Notes: generated by a model from the sequence alone, not told the origin. Positions 33,205 through 44,185 are shown, counted from the first letter of the stretch. The stretch: DNA of 64,000 nucleotides from Nevskia soli DSM 19509 (GCF_000711955.1 NZ_JONR01000017.1:61730-125729), one strand, 5' to 3'. A program made the numbers and translations.

Positions 33205-34986
33205 GTGTCTGCAACGGAAACTGCGCAAGGGCAAAGGACCGGCGTCGTCACGCGGCGCCGCGGTTCCTTGCAGGCGCGCCTGCTGCTGGCTTTCCTGGTG
33301 GTCGGCCTGGTGCCGATGTTCTTCGCCGCCGAGCTGGCCAGCCAGGTGGTGACGCGGGCCTTCGAGAGCAACCTCAAGAACTGGCTCAACGAAACCTCCA
33401 TCTACTTTCTCAGCAGCATCACCGATTCGCAGCAGGAAGCCGCCGATATCGCGCGCGTGCTGGCGCAGCAACCGGACCTGCTGCAGCGCGTGATCGACAA
33501 GCAGGAGCAGGTGCCGCCGTTGTTGCGCGACACCATTGCCGCCGAAGGCTTCCACGCCCTGGCGATCATCGACGACCACGGCAGCTTCGTTTACAGCTCC
33601 CTGCCGATGCGCAGCAGCGAGCGCATCCGCCTGGGCACCGCCATCACCCTGTACCGGGTGGCGACGGAAAAGGGCTTCGGCACCATGGTCGCCGCGGTCG
33701 AGCCATTCCAGAGCGGCGGGCGGCAGTACCAGCTGCTGCTGGGCTCCTGGCTGGACGACGATTTCTTCGGCCGCCTGGGCTCCCTGACCTCCTTCGATTT
33801 CCGCCTGTACCGCGCCGGTTCCGATGGCTTCCACGAGCTGTACCGCTCTCAGGGCGCGGGGGACAGCAGTCTGATGCTGGAGCCGCGCATCGTGGCCGAG
33901 CTGCGCAAGCCGGACGCGCAGGTGTTCGACCGCCAGGTGGCCGGCGGCGCCTTCACCGGCATCTACCGGCCGCTGCGCGGCGACGTGGGGCAGTTGCAGG
34001 GGGTGGTGTTCTGCGGTCTGCGCACCCGCGACTGGGCCACCGACTGGGTCTCGCGCGGCAACGTCTTCATCATCATTTTCCTTACCGGCACCGGCCTGTC
34101 GCTGCTGGTCGGTTATGCCGTGTCGCGCCGCTTGGCGCGGCCGCTGCGCTCGCTCGCCACCGGCGTGCAGGCCATCACCGCCGGCGATTACCACAGCCGC
34201 GTCGAGGTCGAGGGCAACGACGAGGTGGCGGAGCTGGCGGAAGCCTTCAACGGCATGTCGAAACGGCTGGAGCAGCTGCACGAGCTGGAGTCCCAGCTGC
34301 GGCGGCGCGACCGCCTGTCGGCGCTGGGGCAGGTGGCGGCCGGCATCGCCCACGAGGTACGCAATCCGCTGGGCATCATCCGCACCTCGGCCGAGCTGAT
34401 CCGCAAGCGCCAGCGCATGGCCCAGGGCGACCAGCAGCTGCTGGAAAACGTCATCGGCGAGGTGCGCCGCATCGACCAGCTGATCACCGATTTCCTGGCC
34501 TTCGTCAAGCCGGTGGCCCTGATGCAGCTGCCGCTGCGCACCAGCGACGTCATCGCCCGCGTCGCCCGCTTCTGCGCGCCGGAGCTGGCGATGCGCGGCA
34601 TCACCCTGGAAGTGGCCGACGAGGCGCCGGACGCCTGGGTCGACGGCGACGCGGATTCGCTCTACCAGGCCGCGCTCAACGTGGTGCTCAACGCCATCGA
34701 CGCCATGCCCGGCGGCGGCAAGCTGCTCATCGGCCAGCGTGTCGAAGGCAAATTCCTGTTCCTGCGCTTCACCGACAGCGGGCCCGGCCTGCCCGAGGCG
34801 GTGCGTGAGCGCGTGTTCGACCCTTTCTTCACCACCAAGCCGCAGGGCACCGGCCTCGGCCTGGCCAAGGTGCTGAGCGTGATGGAAGGCCACCGCGGCA
34901 GCGTCGAATGCCGCAACGAGCCCGGCGGCGGTGCCACCTTCGAGTTCATCCTGCCGCTGTCGCGCAAAGACGCAGCTATCGCTTAG
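33205..34986 (+). CDS. Membrane sensor histidine kinase (NtrB/ZraS-like)
   Basis: 593 residues from GTG 33205. A first membrane helix (LLLAFLVVGLVPMFFAAEL) near residue 30, a periplasmic sensor region of about 230 residues (HALAIIDDHGSFVYSSLPMR in it resembles a Cache/PAS-type domain), a second helix (VFIIIFLTGTGLSLLVGYAV), a HAMP domain, then the H-box GIAHEVRNPLGIIRTSAEL with His383. The ATPase part has LNVVLNAIDAMPGGG (N-box), FTDSGPGLPE and TTKPQGTGLGLAKVLSVMEG. It is paired with the NtrC-type regulator 15 bases downstream. Confidence 0.95.
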   Translation: MSATETAQGQRTGVVTRRRGSLQARLLLAFLVVGLVPMFFAAELASQVVTRAFESNLKNWLNETSIYFLSSITDSQQEAADIARVLAQQPDLLQRVIDKQEQVPPLLRDTIAAEGFHALAIIDDHGSFVYSSLPMRSSERIRLGTAITLYRVATEKGFGTMVAAVEPFQSGGRQYQLLLGSWLDDDFFGRLGSLTSFDFRLYRAGSDGFHELYRSQGAGDSSLMLEPRIVAELRKPDAQVFDRQVAGGAFTGIYRPLRGDVGQLQGVVFCGLRTRDWATDWVSRGNVFIIIFLTGTGLSLLVGYAVSRRLARPLRSLATGVQAITAGDYHSRVEVEGNDEVAELAEAFNGMSKRLEQLHELESQLRRRDRLSALGQVAAGIAHEVRNPLGIIRTSAELIRKRQRMAQGDQQLLENVIGEVRRIDQLITDFLAFVKPVALMQLPLRTSDVIARVARFCAPELAMRGITLEVADEAPDAWVDGDADSLYQAALNVVLNAIDAMPGGGKLLIGQRVEGKFLFLRFTDSGPGLPEAVRERVFDPFFTTKPQGTGLGLAKVLSVMEGHRGSVECRNEPGGGATFEFILPLSRKDAAIA

Positions 34987-35001
34987 CCCTATCATCTGCG
35001 C

Positions 35002-36381
<1,380 letters not shown>

Positions 36382-36529
36382 TCCATGGCCTGAACCGCGC
36401 TGCTTCTTGATCCGTCACGAATCCGCCCCAATTTCCATGTCATCCTGAGCTTCGAGAGGGATTCCGGCAGGCAGGGCAGACCGGGTCCGGACCGGCGCAG
36501 CCGCACACCAATCCAGCAGGACAGCCGCC

Positions 36530-37177
36530 ATGAGCAAACCGTTACGCATCGATTTCGTCTCCGACGTTTCCTGCCCCTGGTGCATCATCGGCCTCAAGTC
36601 GCTGGAAACGGCGCTGGACCGCCTGGACGGCGAGGTGGCGGCCGAGCTGCATTTCCAGCCGTTCGAGCTCAACCCCGCCATGCCGCCCGCCGGGCAGGAC
36701 ATCGTCGAGCACATCGCGCAGAAATACGGTTCCAGCGCGGCCCAGATCGACGCCAACCGCGAAAACATCCGCGCCCGCGGCGAACAGCTCGGCTTCACCT
36801 TCCGCATGGACAGGCGCGGCCGCATCTACAACACCTTCGATGCCCACCGGCTGCTGCACTGGGCCGAGCTGGAAGGCCGCCAGGCGGCGCTCAAGCACGC
36901 GCTATTCGAAGCCTATTTCACCGACGGCAAGAACCCGGGCGATCATGAAGTGCTGATCGAGCTGGCACAGCGCGTCGGCCTGGATGGAGAGCGGGCCCGC
37001 GCCATCCTGGCTTCCGACACCTATGCCGGCGAAGTGCGCGAGCAGGAGCGGTTCTATACCGACCGCGGCATCCATTCGGTGCCGGCCATCATCATCAACG
37101 ACCGCCACCTGATTTCGGGCGGCCAGCCACCCGAGGTATTCGAGCAGGCGCTGCGGCAGATTGCCGCGGCGGCCTGA
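36530..37177 (+). CDS. DsbA-family oxidoreductase (FrnE-like)
   Basis: 215 residues. A thioredoxin-fold protein with CPWC at residues 15-18 (SDVSCPWCIIG), the helical insertion of the DsbA/HCCA isomerase group, and a C-terminal IHSVPAIIINDRHLISGGQP with the cis-proline. There is no signal peptide, so it is cytoplasmic and of the FrnE type, which is linked to polyketide modification or oxidative stress in other bacteria. It starts about 150 bases after the response regulator and 5 bases before cdh. Confidence 0.92.
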   Translation: MSKPLRIDFVSDVSCPWCIIGLKSLETALDRLDGEVAAELHFQPFELNPAMPPAGQDIVEHIAQKYGSSAAQIDANRENIRARGEQLGFTFRMDRRGRIYNTFDAHRLLHWAELEGRQAALKHALFEAYFTDGKNPGDHEVLIELAQRVGLDGERARAILASDTYAGEVREQERFYTDRGIHSVPAIIINDRHLISGGQPPEVFEQALRQIAAAA

Positions 37178-37182
37178 ACGCG

Positions 37183-37935
37183 ATGCAGGCGCGCCCTTGG
37201 CGGTGCTTGCTCCTGGCCGGAGTGCTGGCCTGCTCTTCGTTCGTCGGCGGCTGCCGCAAGGGTGATCCCGATGCGCTATGGAAGATCGTGCACGGTCGCT
37301 GCGTGCCGGACCAGCAACAGCATGGCGATCCGGCGCCCTGCGTCGCGGTGGCGTTGGAGGCAGGTGAGCAGCGGGGTTACGCCGTGCTCAAGGATCGCAA
37401 CGGCCCCTACCAGTTCCTGCTGATCGCCACGGGGCCGGTCAGCGGCGTCGAGAGTCCCGCGCTGCTGGCCGCCGATGCGCCGCCGTACTTCGCCGCGGCC
37501 TGGCGCGCCCGCAGCTTCGTCGAGCAGGCCATCCATCGCAGCTTGCCGCGCGAGGAGGTGGGGCTGGCCATCAATTCCCGCTATGGGCGCTCGCAGAACC
37601 AGCTGCATATCCACATCGATTGCCTGCGGCCGGCGGTGCGGGATGCCTTGCATGCGCATCTGGGTGAGATCGGCGCGCAATGGGCGACGCTGGACGTGCC
37701 CCTGGAAGGGCGCCGCTATCGCGCCATGCGCATCACCGAGACCGCGTTCGACCAGGCCAATCCCTTTGCCCTGCTGGGGGTTCCGGTGGAAGAGATGGCG
37801 CGGCATACCCTGGTTGCGGCCGGCACCACTTTCGAGGACGGCACGCCGGGATTCATCCTGCTCGACGATACGGCGAGCCTGTGGCGCCTGGACCAGGGCC
37901 ACGGCGAGGATTTGCAGAGTCATAGTTGCAGTTGA
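37183..37935 (+). CDS. cdh: CDP-diacylglycerol diphosphatase
   Basis: 250 residues. An N-terminal signal or lipobox (FVGGC near residue 24) is followed by the Cdh fold: ALWKIVHGRCVPDQ, GYAVLKDRNGPYQFLLIATG, the HIT-like motif SRYGRSQNQLHIHIDCLRP and a C-terminal GFILLDDTASLWRLDQGHGE. Cdh hydrolyses CDP-diacylglycerol to phosphatidate and CMP at the inner membrane. It is 5 bases downstream of the DsbA-like gene and the two may share a transcript. Confidence 0.93.
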   Translation: MQARPWRCLLLAGVLACSSFVGGCRKGDPDALWKIVHGRCVPDQQQHGDPAPCVAVALEAGEQRGYAVLKDRNGPYQFLLIATGPVSGVESPALLAADAPPYFAAAWRARSFVEQAIHRSLPREEVGLAINSRYGRSQNQLHIHIDCLRPAVRDALHAHLGEIGAQWATLDVPLEGRRYRAMRITETAFDQANPFALLGVPVEEMARHTLVAAGTTFEDGTPGFILLDDTASLWRLDQGHGEDLQSHSCS

Positions 37936-37985
37936 TCGCGTACCCCGAGAGATTCCACCCAAAAGCGCGGTCAATGACCAAAAAA

Positions 37986-38006
37986 AAGCCGGGCAGTGCC
38001 CGGCTT
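37986..38006 (-). terminator. Rho-independent terminator of the DUF1302 gene
   Basis: AAGCCGGGC-AGT-GCCCGGCTT with a run of seven A on the left, which reads as a U-tract on the minus strand. It is 26 bases beyond the stop of the minus-strand outer-membrane gene. Confidence 0.85.
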
Positions 38007-38031
38007 CAATTCGACTCTCAGGAAGAACGGC

Positions 38032-39897
38032 TCAGAACGAGTACCGCACGTAAGCCTGCACAAAGTCGCGATCCCGCAGCAGGTTGGTCTGGCCGCCGCC
38101 GAAGAACGTGGTGTAGCCCACTTCGCCGGTCAGGTTGCTCAGATAGCGCCAGCCCAGCGAAGGCGACAGCATGCGCGTGTTGCGCACGAAGTTGCCCAGC
38201 GGCTCCGGCGTGATGCCGCGCACGTCGTGGTCGAAGCGCATGGTCGGCTCCAGGGTCAGGCCGCCCAGCACCACGTTGTTGTAGGTGCTCTTGGCCAGCA
38301 GCTTGTAGCCCCAGGAAGCCTTGGTCGGGTAGCCGCCCTGCTGCTGCGGCACGTTGAACAGGAACGCCTCGGCGGCGCTGTTCGGCTGCCAGGTGGACGG
38401 GCCCTCGTAGGCGAGCACGGTCGGGTCTTCCAGGTCATGCACGTAGTCGCCGGCCACTTCGGCGATCAGGATCAGCTGGTCGTACTTGAACCAGTTGCTG
38501 CCGCCCAGCACCTTGGTGAAGCCGAAGTCGACCTGGCTTACCGGCTTGCGGCGCCAGCCGCGGACGTACTGGTTGCCCAGCGTCTGTCCGGGTGTCGGGG
38601 AGAGCTGGCTCGGCGCGCCCAGGCTCGCCAGTTCCACTTCCACCGAGCTGAGCTGCAGCGGCTGGTTGGCCTTGTAGCTGTACTCGCCCTGGAGGGCGAC
38701 GCCAAACGGCAGCGTGGTGTTGAAGCTGGCGCCGAACATGTGCAGGTCTTCGGGGAACTCGGCGAAGTAGCTGGCGCTGGCCGAGGTGATGTTGCCGCTG
38801 GAAGCGGACATGCTGCTGTAGACCGGCAGGCGCGCATGGTAATTGGCGGCATACAGCGCCGCTTCCATGTCGTTCAGCCAGGGAATGGTGAAGCGGAAGG
38901 CGCCGCCGTACTGGCCGCCGCCCTTGGGCATGCGATCCGCGCCGCGCGGAATGCTGCCGCCGTAGGGCACGCAGGTGGTCGGCGTGGTGGCATTGTTGCC
39001 GCCGGTTGCGCTGCAGTCCGTACCGGGCAGGGAATTCTCCGGCGCCCGGCCGAAGCTGATGTCGCCGGCGTTGCCGCCGATCAGCGCGGAGAAATCCTGG
39101 TTCGGAATCGGGTAGAAGCTGCCCGCGGCATCCGGCAGGGTCGGCTCGAACTTCCACTGGTAGAAGCCTTCCAGGCTGGTGTTCTCGGTCAGGTTGATCG
39201 AGGCGAACACCTGCGGCACCGGGATGGCGAACTCGCTGATTTCGGCGCCCGGCAGGCGCGCCTTGTTCGCATCCAGCGAGACCAGGCTGTTGAGGCCGTT
39301 CAGCACCAAGGTCGACTCGCCCCAGTTGACGATCTGCTTGCCCACCTTGAGGCTCAGGCTGTGGCCGAACACGCTGGTGCTGCCGTAGGCGTAGAGGTCG
39401 AGGATGGTGCCGTCGGAGCCGATGTGGTCATGCACCTGGCGTTCCTTGTCGGCCGCCACGTCGTAACCGTATTCCTTGCCCGGCCCGTAGTTGTCGGTGT
39501 TGAAGAAGGTCTTGTTCTGCAGCACCGGGTCGTAGGTGTAATTGGCGCGGGTGAAGATGCCGAAATCCTTCCAGCTCACGGTCAGCGCCGAGGTGATCTT
39601 CTGCGTGGCATAGACCAGATCGCCGGCGTTCCTGAAGGCCAGTTCGCCGTCGTCGACATTGGTCGAATAGGCCTTGCCGCCATTGGCGATGCCGATGTAG
39701 GTCGGGTCGGCGCCCTGCACGCGCATTTCCACGCCGCTGGACACGCGCGTGTTGAGATCGATGCCGACATCGCCGACCTGCCAGTTGAGCGCCAGGGCCG
39801 GCCCGGTGGCGCCCAGGCCCAAGCCCAGGCCCAGACTCACGGCCAGCGCCTGTGCGATCGGCGTGCGGCGGAATGCGAAACGAGGCTTCGCGGACAT
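38032..39897 (-). CDS. DUF1302-family outer-membrane protein
   Basis: 621 residues from ATG 39897, which is preceded by a perfect AGGAGG. A long signal peptide (ALAVSLGLGLGLGATGPALA) leads to ALNWQVGDVGIDLNTRVSSG, the DUF1302 start. Alternating beta-strand segments and the terminal aromatic QAYVRYSF support an outer-membrane barrel. Members are found with DUF1329 proteins in sterol, lipid or polymer degradation loci. Here the gene lies 32 bases downstream of a surface-lipase gene, which suggests uptake or handling of lipid products (inference). Confidence 0.9.
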   Translation of the reverse strand: MSAKPRFAFRRTPIAQALAVSLGLGLGLGATGPALALNWQVGDVGIDLNTRVSSGVEMRVQGADPTYIGIANGGKAYSTNVDDGELAFRNAGDLVYATQKITSALTVSWKDFGIFTRANYTYDPVLQNKTFFNTDNYGPGKEYGYDVAADKERQVHDHIGSDGTILDLYAYGSTSVFGHSLSLKVGKQIVNWGESTLVLNGLNSLVSLDANKARLPGAEISEFAIPVPQVFASINLTENTSLEGFYQWKFEPTLPDAAGSFYPIPNQDFSALIGGNAGDISFGRAPENSLPGTDCSATGGNNATTPTTCVPYGGSIPRGADRMPKGGGQYGGAFRFTIPWLNDMEAALYAANYHARLPVYSSMSASSGNITSASASYFAEFPEDLHMFGASFNTTLPFGVALQGEYSYKANQPLQLSSVEVELASLGAPSQLSPTPGQTLGNQYVRGWRRKPVSQVDFGFTKVLGGSNWFKYDQLILIAEVAGDYVHDLEDPTVLAYEGPSTWQPNSAAEAFLFNVPQQQGGYPTKASWGYKLLAKSTYNNVVLGGLTLEPTMRFDHDVRGITPEPLGNFVRNTRMLSPSLGWRYLSNLTGEVGYTTFFGGGQTNLLRDRDFVQAYVRYSF

Positions 39898-39929
39898 GTG
39901 GTTTTCCTCCTTATAGTTCTTGATCAGGC

Positions 39930-42227
39930 TCATTGTGCGCAGCTCCCGGCAATGGCCAGGCAACGGCCGTCACTGGCCAGGAACTGCGCCGCTTCGCTCT
40001 GCATCTCCTGCGTCACCAGCGGATCATTGGTCGGATCCAGCACCGTGCTGTGGCCGACCGTGCCGTTGGCGCCGGGAGCGAACTTCACCGCGTAATTCAG
40101 CTTGGCACCGAGCACCGGGGCGGGCGGCGACGCCACCGGCACCGTCAGCGGACCGACGACAGTCAACCCCTGCGCCGTGATCAGCGGGTCGGTGCCGGAC
40201 AGGTAGCCGGTCTGGATCGCCACATCTTCCGTGGCGGTCCCAGGGCAGGCCGTCACCAGCGCCGCGGCCGAGGAGATGCCGGCGGGCAGCGGCACCGGGC
40301 AGGTGCTGGGCGCCCCGTTCGGCACCACCAGGTCGTTGATCACCTCGATCAGGTCGATGGCGTGATTGGCCGAAGCATTGGCGCCATAGTTCACCGGGTC
40401 GCCGGAATCGACCAGAGTCTGGGCGAAGCGCAGGAAGGTCTCGTAGTCGTCCGTGCCTTCCTTCAGGCCGGCCGCGCCGAGGCCGGCCGAGATCACCGGG
40501 CCGAAGCTCTTCGAAGCGTCGAGCAGCCGGCCCACGCCGCCGCCCGGATTGGCCAGCACCGCCGCGCGGATGCCGCTGTCCACGCCGAGCAGGGTGCCGC
40601 CGACGATGCCGCCGAGGGAGTGGCCGAAGTAATAGACGCGGTTCGGATCGGTGTCGGCGGTGCCATTGCTGTCGAGATCCAATGTCGTCACCGTCTTGCT
40701 CAGCGTCAGCAGGTTGGAAACCGCCTCACGCAGGTTGTCGCGGCTGGTGATCAGGCTCTGCAGGTTGATGAAGTAGGTGCCGGAACCGTCGATCTTGCCG
40801 TCCGGGCCGGGCGCGCTGGTGCTGTTGTTTTCCAGGTCCAGATCGAAGGTGCGTTCACCGGTGATCAAACCCGCCGCCTCCGAACCGGTGAACAACGTAT
40901 TGCGATAGAACGGATCGGCCTTGTTGGTCACGCCGTGCAGCGGCAGGTCCATCGCCACCACCACGAAGCCGGCCCGCGCCAGGCCATCGGCGACGGCGAA
41001 GACATTCTCGCGGTTCTGCGTGATGCCGTGCTGGAAGATCACCACCGGCCAGCCGGCGGCCGGTTTGGTCTGGCCGCTCTTGGCGTTCGGCACGGTGACG
41101 ATCACCGGCACCACCTGCAGCGAGGTCTTGCTCGCATCCAGATTCGGGAAGCAGGCCGTGGTGCTGGCGCTGGGCGACAGTCCGAGCCCAGGGGCGGCAA
41201 AGGCGGCGCAAGGCACCGGCGATGCGGCGTTCTTGGTCGGCGCGAAAACGCCGCTATCCGGCTTGGCGGGATCCGCATGCCAGAAGGCCGACAGGGCCGC
41301 CGTCGGATTGGTCGGCGTCGGCACCGCCAGGTTGTACGGCAGTGCGGTGATACCGGCATATACGCTGGCAAGGCCAAGGCCGGGAATACCCGACTGGCCG
41401 GTGGACAGCCCGGTGGGCGCCACCTGGATGACCGTGGCCGTGGCGGACTTGGCTACCAGTTGCAGCGTCGTGTCGATCGATTGCGTGGTGAAGCTCCAGG
41501 CCAGCGCCAGCTGATCGGCCGGGATCTTCGTCGAGAAGGCCTGCACCACCGGGTAGATCAGCTGCGCGCGCAGCGCTTCCAGCGTGGCCTTCTGCGTGGC
41601 GGTGAAATTGGCCAGGGCCGGATCGGTCTGCTGGTCCACCGGGGTGGCGCTGCTGGTGATGCGGAACGAGTCGGAGGCGATGATATCGGCGCCCGCGGTG
41701 GTCTTGATGCCCTTGGTGATGGCCACGAGATAGGTCGTCGCGCTCGCCAGGGGCTTCAGCGGCGAGATCAGCAGGCGCGAGCGCTGCGAACTGATCGGCG
41801 TCTGCTGGCCGGTGAGGGGGTCGGCGGCGGTCGCGTTCTCGGTATCGATGGTGAAGTCGGTGCCCTGCTGCAGCACCGCGCCGGTGGCGCCATTGATGAT
41901 GAGGACGTGGCCGGGCACGGTCTTGTAGTCGATGGTACCGGCGATGTCGGCGAAGATCGAGGCGGTGGTGGAGAAGCCGTCGAGCTGGTTGATGTCCGAC
42001 AGCGGCGCCGGCGCCCCCGGTACGTTCAGGGTCGGCGTGGTCGCGCCGCTGAACAGGCCGTCGAACGGAAACGGGATGATCGCGCTGGCGTTGGTCGGGT
42101 CGAACAGGACCAGCGAGCTGAATGTTTGCGAGCCCTTACCGGTGTCGCCTCCGCCCCCGCCGCAAGCGGCGAGCAACAGGGCGGCAGCCGATACCAATAC
42201 TACGGGCGCGAGTTTCCAATGGCGCAT
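39930..42227 (-). CDS. Pla-1/cef-type extracellular lipase lipoprotein (VolA-like)
   Basis: 765 residues from ATG 42227 (AGGAGG upstream). The lipobox LLLAAC is followed by a GGGGG stretch. The N-terminal half has the Ig-like/lipase_N part with FDPTNASAIIPFPFDGLFSG and SFRITSSATPVD. The hydrolase half has VVIFQHGITQNRENVFAVAD and the nucleophile elbow YFGHSLGGIVGG, with an acidic loop DLDSNGTADTDPNRVY just before. VolA in Vibrio is a surface-exposed lysophospholipase lipoprotein, and this protein fits that family. The DUF1302 gene follows on the same strand, so a two-gene lipid-use operon is likely. Confidence 0.92.
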   Translation of the reverse strand: MRHWKLAPVVLVSAAALLLAACGGGGGDTGKGSQTFSSLVLFDPTNASAIIPFPFDGLFSGATTPTLNVPGAPAPLSDINQLDGFSTTASIFADIAGTIDYKTVPGHVLIINGATGAVLQQGTDFTIDTENATAADPLTGQQTPISSQRSRLLISPLKPLASATTYLVAITKGIKTTAGADIIASDSFRITSSATPVDQQTDPALANFTATQKATLEALRAQLIYPVVQAFSTKIPADQLALAWSFTTQSIDTTLQLVAKSATATVIQVAPTGLSTGQSGIPGLGLASVYAGITALPYNLAVPTPTNPTAALSAFWHADPAKPDSGVFAPTKNAASPVPCAAFAAPGLGLSPSASTTACFPNLDASKTSLQVVPVIVTVPNAKSGQTKPAAGWPVVIFQHGITQNRENVFAVADGLARAGFVVVAMDLPLHGVTNKADPFYRNTLFTGSEAAGLITGERTFDLDLENNSTSAPGPDGKIDGSGTYFINLQSLITSRDNLREAVSNLLTLSKTVTTLDLDSNGTADTDPNRVYYFGHSLGGIVGGTLLGVDSGIRAAVLANPGGGVGRLLDASKSFGPVISAGLGAAGLKEGTDDYETFLRFAQTLVDSGDPVNYGANASANHAIDLIEVINDLVVPNGAPSTCPVPLPAGISSAAALVTACPGTATEDVAIQTGYLSGTDPLITAQGLTVVGPLTVPVASPPAPVLGAKLNYAVKFAPGANGTVGHSTVLDPTNDPLVTQEMQSEAAQFLASDGRCLAIAGSCAQ

Positions 42228-42536
42228 GAGCCTTCCTCCTCCAGGTGGCACTGGGACCTCACGATCCCTTTCGTTGTTGTCGGACCCTTGCAATCGTCCA
42301 TAGGCGCATACATTCGATGATGTATTTAGCGCCGTATGTACGGTAGCGTACGGTCCGGTTCTAAAGGAGGCCAGTGTGGCGCTTATCCGCACTGCACAAC
42401 AAGATGGAAGGTCTTCATCCGACAAGCGAATTGCCACCGCTCATCGGCTGGACGCCTTAGACCAAAGTCGCATACGGACACCCTGCCGGGATTTGCGGGC
42501 CGGCCCAGGGGTGATACATACCGCGACGTACCGGGC
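42228..42536. other. Intergenic region upstream of the lipase operon
   Basis: About 310 bases. It holds the lipase ribosome site and must hold its promoter. CGTATGTACGGTAGCGTACGG near 42331 contains short inverted repeats. Nothing codes here as far as I can see. Confidence 0.5.
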
Positions 42537-44093
42537 TCAGCCGCCGGCAACCATGAGGGATTCCACCTGTTTCCTGGCGGCGCCGGTATCCTGCACCAGC
42601 AGGCTCAGCGGCATGCGCCGCCGCAGCACGTCCTCGGCGCCGCGTGCCATTTCGTCGCGGATCGCCAGCACCGCTTCCGCCACCAGGAAGGGCGCGTCCG
42701 GGTGCAGCCGCGCCGACCAGCCGGGGTTCTCGTCGAGCAGGGCCTGGATGCGCGACAGGCCGGTGCCGTGGCGCAGGGTCAGGAAGTGCGCCGCCTCGTC
42801 GTCCACCTCGCGCCGCGCCAGCGCCGACAGCGCCTCCGCCTGCCAGCCGGTGAACTCGCCCAGGCTCACCGTTTCCGTCGGCGCCCCCGGCAAAGGGCGC
42901 TTGTCGGTGCTGGTCGGCAGGTAGGCGCGGCCCAGCCGCTCCAGCACCAGGTCCACCACTTCCTCGGAGTCGCAGCGCGCGGTGGTGAACTTGCCGCCCA
43001 CCGGCCAGATCAGGCCCGGCTTCGGCTCGGTGATGCTGAACTCGCGGCTCACCGCCGCCAGCGTCTCCGTCTCCTCGTCGTGCAGCGTGCGCACCCCGGC
43101 ATAGCTGGCGATCACGTCCGCCTCGCTCCAGCGCAGCCCCGGCAGCAGCGCGTTCACCGCGTCCAGCAGATAGCGCGCCTCCTCCGGCCGTACCACCGCC
43201 TCGGCGGCGTCGTTCACCTGTGACTCGGTGGTGCCGAGCAGGGTGCGGCCATACCAGGGAATGACGAAGAACACGCGGCCGTCCTGCGGCGCCGTGAGCA
43301 GGAAAGCCTCCGCGCAGCCGACGATCGCCGGCAAAACCAGGTGGATGCCCTTGACCAGCTTCACCTTCGGCGCTGCCTTGCCCACCAGTGCACGCCCCCA
43401 GGGGCCGGCGGCGTTGACCACCAGGTCCGCGTGCAGTTCGAAGCTGTCGCCGCTTTCCTCGTCGCGCAGCCGGGCGCCGATCACCAGGCCTTCATCCTCC
43501 AGCAGCTCGCTCGCCGCCACCCGGTTGGCGCAGACCGCACCCGCGCCCTGCGCCGCCGCGGCGACGAACAGCGTCATGCGCGCGTCGTCCTCCTGGCAGT
43601 CGCCGTAGCGCAGGCCGCCGCGCAGGCCATCGGCGGCGATATAGGGATAACTGCCCAGCATGCGCTCGCGCGAATAGGACTTGAAGCGCGGCACCGGCTG
43701 CTTGCCGGTGGCAAGGAAGTCGTACAGCGTCAGCCCCGCCAGCAGTTGCAGGCGCCCGACGCGCGAGTCGCGCCACACCGGCACCTGGAAATTGAGCGGC
43801 CGCACCAGGTGCGGCGCGATGCGCGACAACACCCGCCGCTCGCCCAGGGCATGGCGCACCAGGCCGAACTCGTAATGCTCCAGGTAGCGCAGCCCGCCAT
43901 GGATCAGCTTGCTGGAGGAACTGGAGGTGCCCGCCGCCCAGTCGTTCTTCTCCACCAATGCCACCCTCAGTCCGCGCAGCGCCGCGTCGTACGCCGTCCA
44001 GGCGCCGTAGATGCCGCCGCCGATGACCAGCAGGTCGAACTTGCGGCCGCGCAGGCCGGCGACGTTGCGGATGAAGGGGAAGGGGGAGGGCAT
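42537..44093 (-). CDS. glpD: Glycerol-3-phosphate dehydrogenase, FAD type
   Basis: 518 residues, normal for GlpD. The FAD-binding motif DLLVIGGGIYGAWTAYDAAL is near residue 20, followed by GTSSSSSKLIHGGLRYLEHY and RFKSYSRERMLGSYPYI-like segments. The middle has VVNAAGPWG, KGIHLVLP and SYAGVRTLHDEE, and GLIWPVGGKFTTAR closes the catalytic domain; the C-terminal helical domain is complete. The enzyme oxidises sn-glycerol 3-phosphate at the membrane. No glpF, glpK or glpR is next to it, which separates it from the usual glycerol regulon. Confidence 0.96.
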   Translation of the reverse strand: MPSPFPFIRNVAGLRGRKFDLLVIGGGIYGAWTAYDAALRGLRVALVEKNDWAAGTSSSSSKLIHGGLRYLEHYEFGLVRHALGERRVLSRIAPHLVRPLNFQVPVWRDSRVGRLQLLAGLTLYDFLATGKQPVPRFKSYSRERMLGSYPYIAADGLRGGLRYGDCQEDDARMTLFVAAAAQGAGAVCANRVAASELLEDEGLVIGARLRDEESGDSFELHADLVVNAAGPWGRALVGKAAPKVKLVKGIHLVLPAIVGCAEAFLLTAPQDGRVFFVIPWYGRTLLGTTESQVNDAAEAVVRPEEARYLLDAVNALLPGLRWSEADVIASYAGVRTLHDEETETLAAVSREFSITEPKPGLIWPVGGKFTTARCDSEEVVDLVLERLGRAYLPTSTDKRPLPGAPTETVSLGEFTGWQAEALSALARREVDDEAAHFLTLRHGTGLSRIQALLDENPGWSARLHPDAPFLVAEAVLAIRDEMARGAEDVLRRRMPLSLLVQDTGAARKQVESLMVAGG

Positions 44094-44099
44094 GAGGCA

Positions 44100-44185
44100 G
44101 TGGTTAGTGGTCAGTGATTGGTGGTTAGTAAAAGCCCAAGCGAGAGCGTTTCTTTACTAACCACTAATCACTAGTCACTGGCCAC
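44100..44185. repeat. Imperfect long inverted repeat of TGGTTAGT units
   Basis: 44100-44132 and 44153-44185 are imperfect reverse complements of 33 bases around a 20-base loop. Each arm is itself built of TGGTTAGTGG-like units. It fills the gap between glpD and the SDR gene and its right end overlaps the SDR stop codon. It could act as a terminator for the minus-strand SDR gene or belong to a dispersed intergenic repeat family. Confidence 0.75.

Noticed and set aside
37996..40095. Plus-strand open frame (699 codons) opposite the DUF1302 gene
   Set aside because: Composition is that of an antisense frame, and it runs through a terminator and two real genes.
39933..42320. Very long plus-strand open frame (795 codons) opposite the lipase gene
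   Set aside because: It is a shadow frame of GC-rich coding DNA: Arg/Gly/His-rich, no ribosome site and no domain, while the opposite strand encodes a clear lipase with lipobox.
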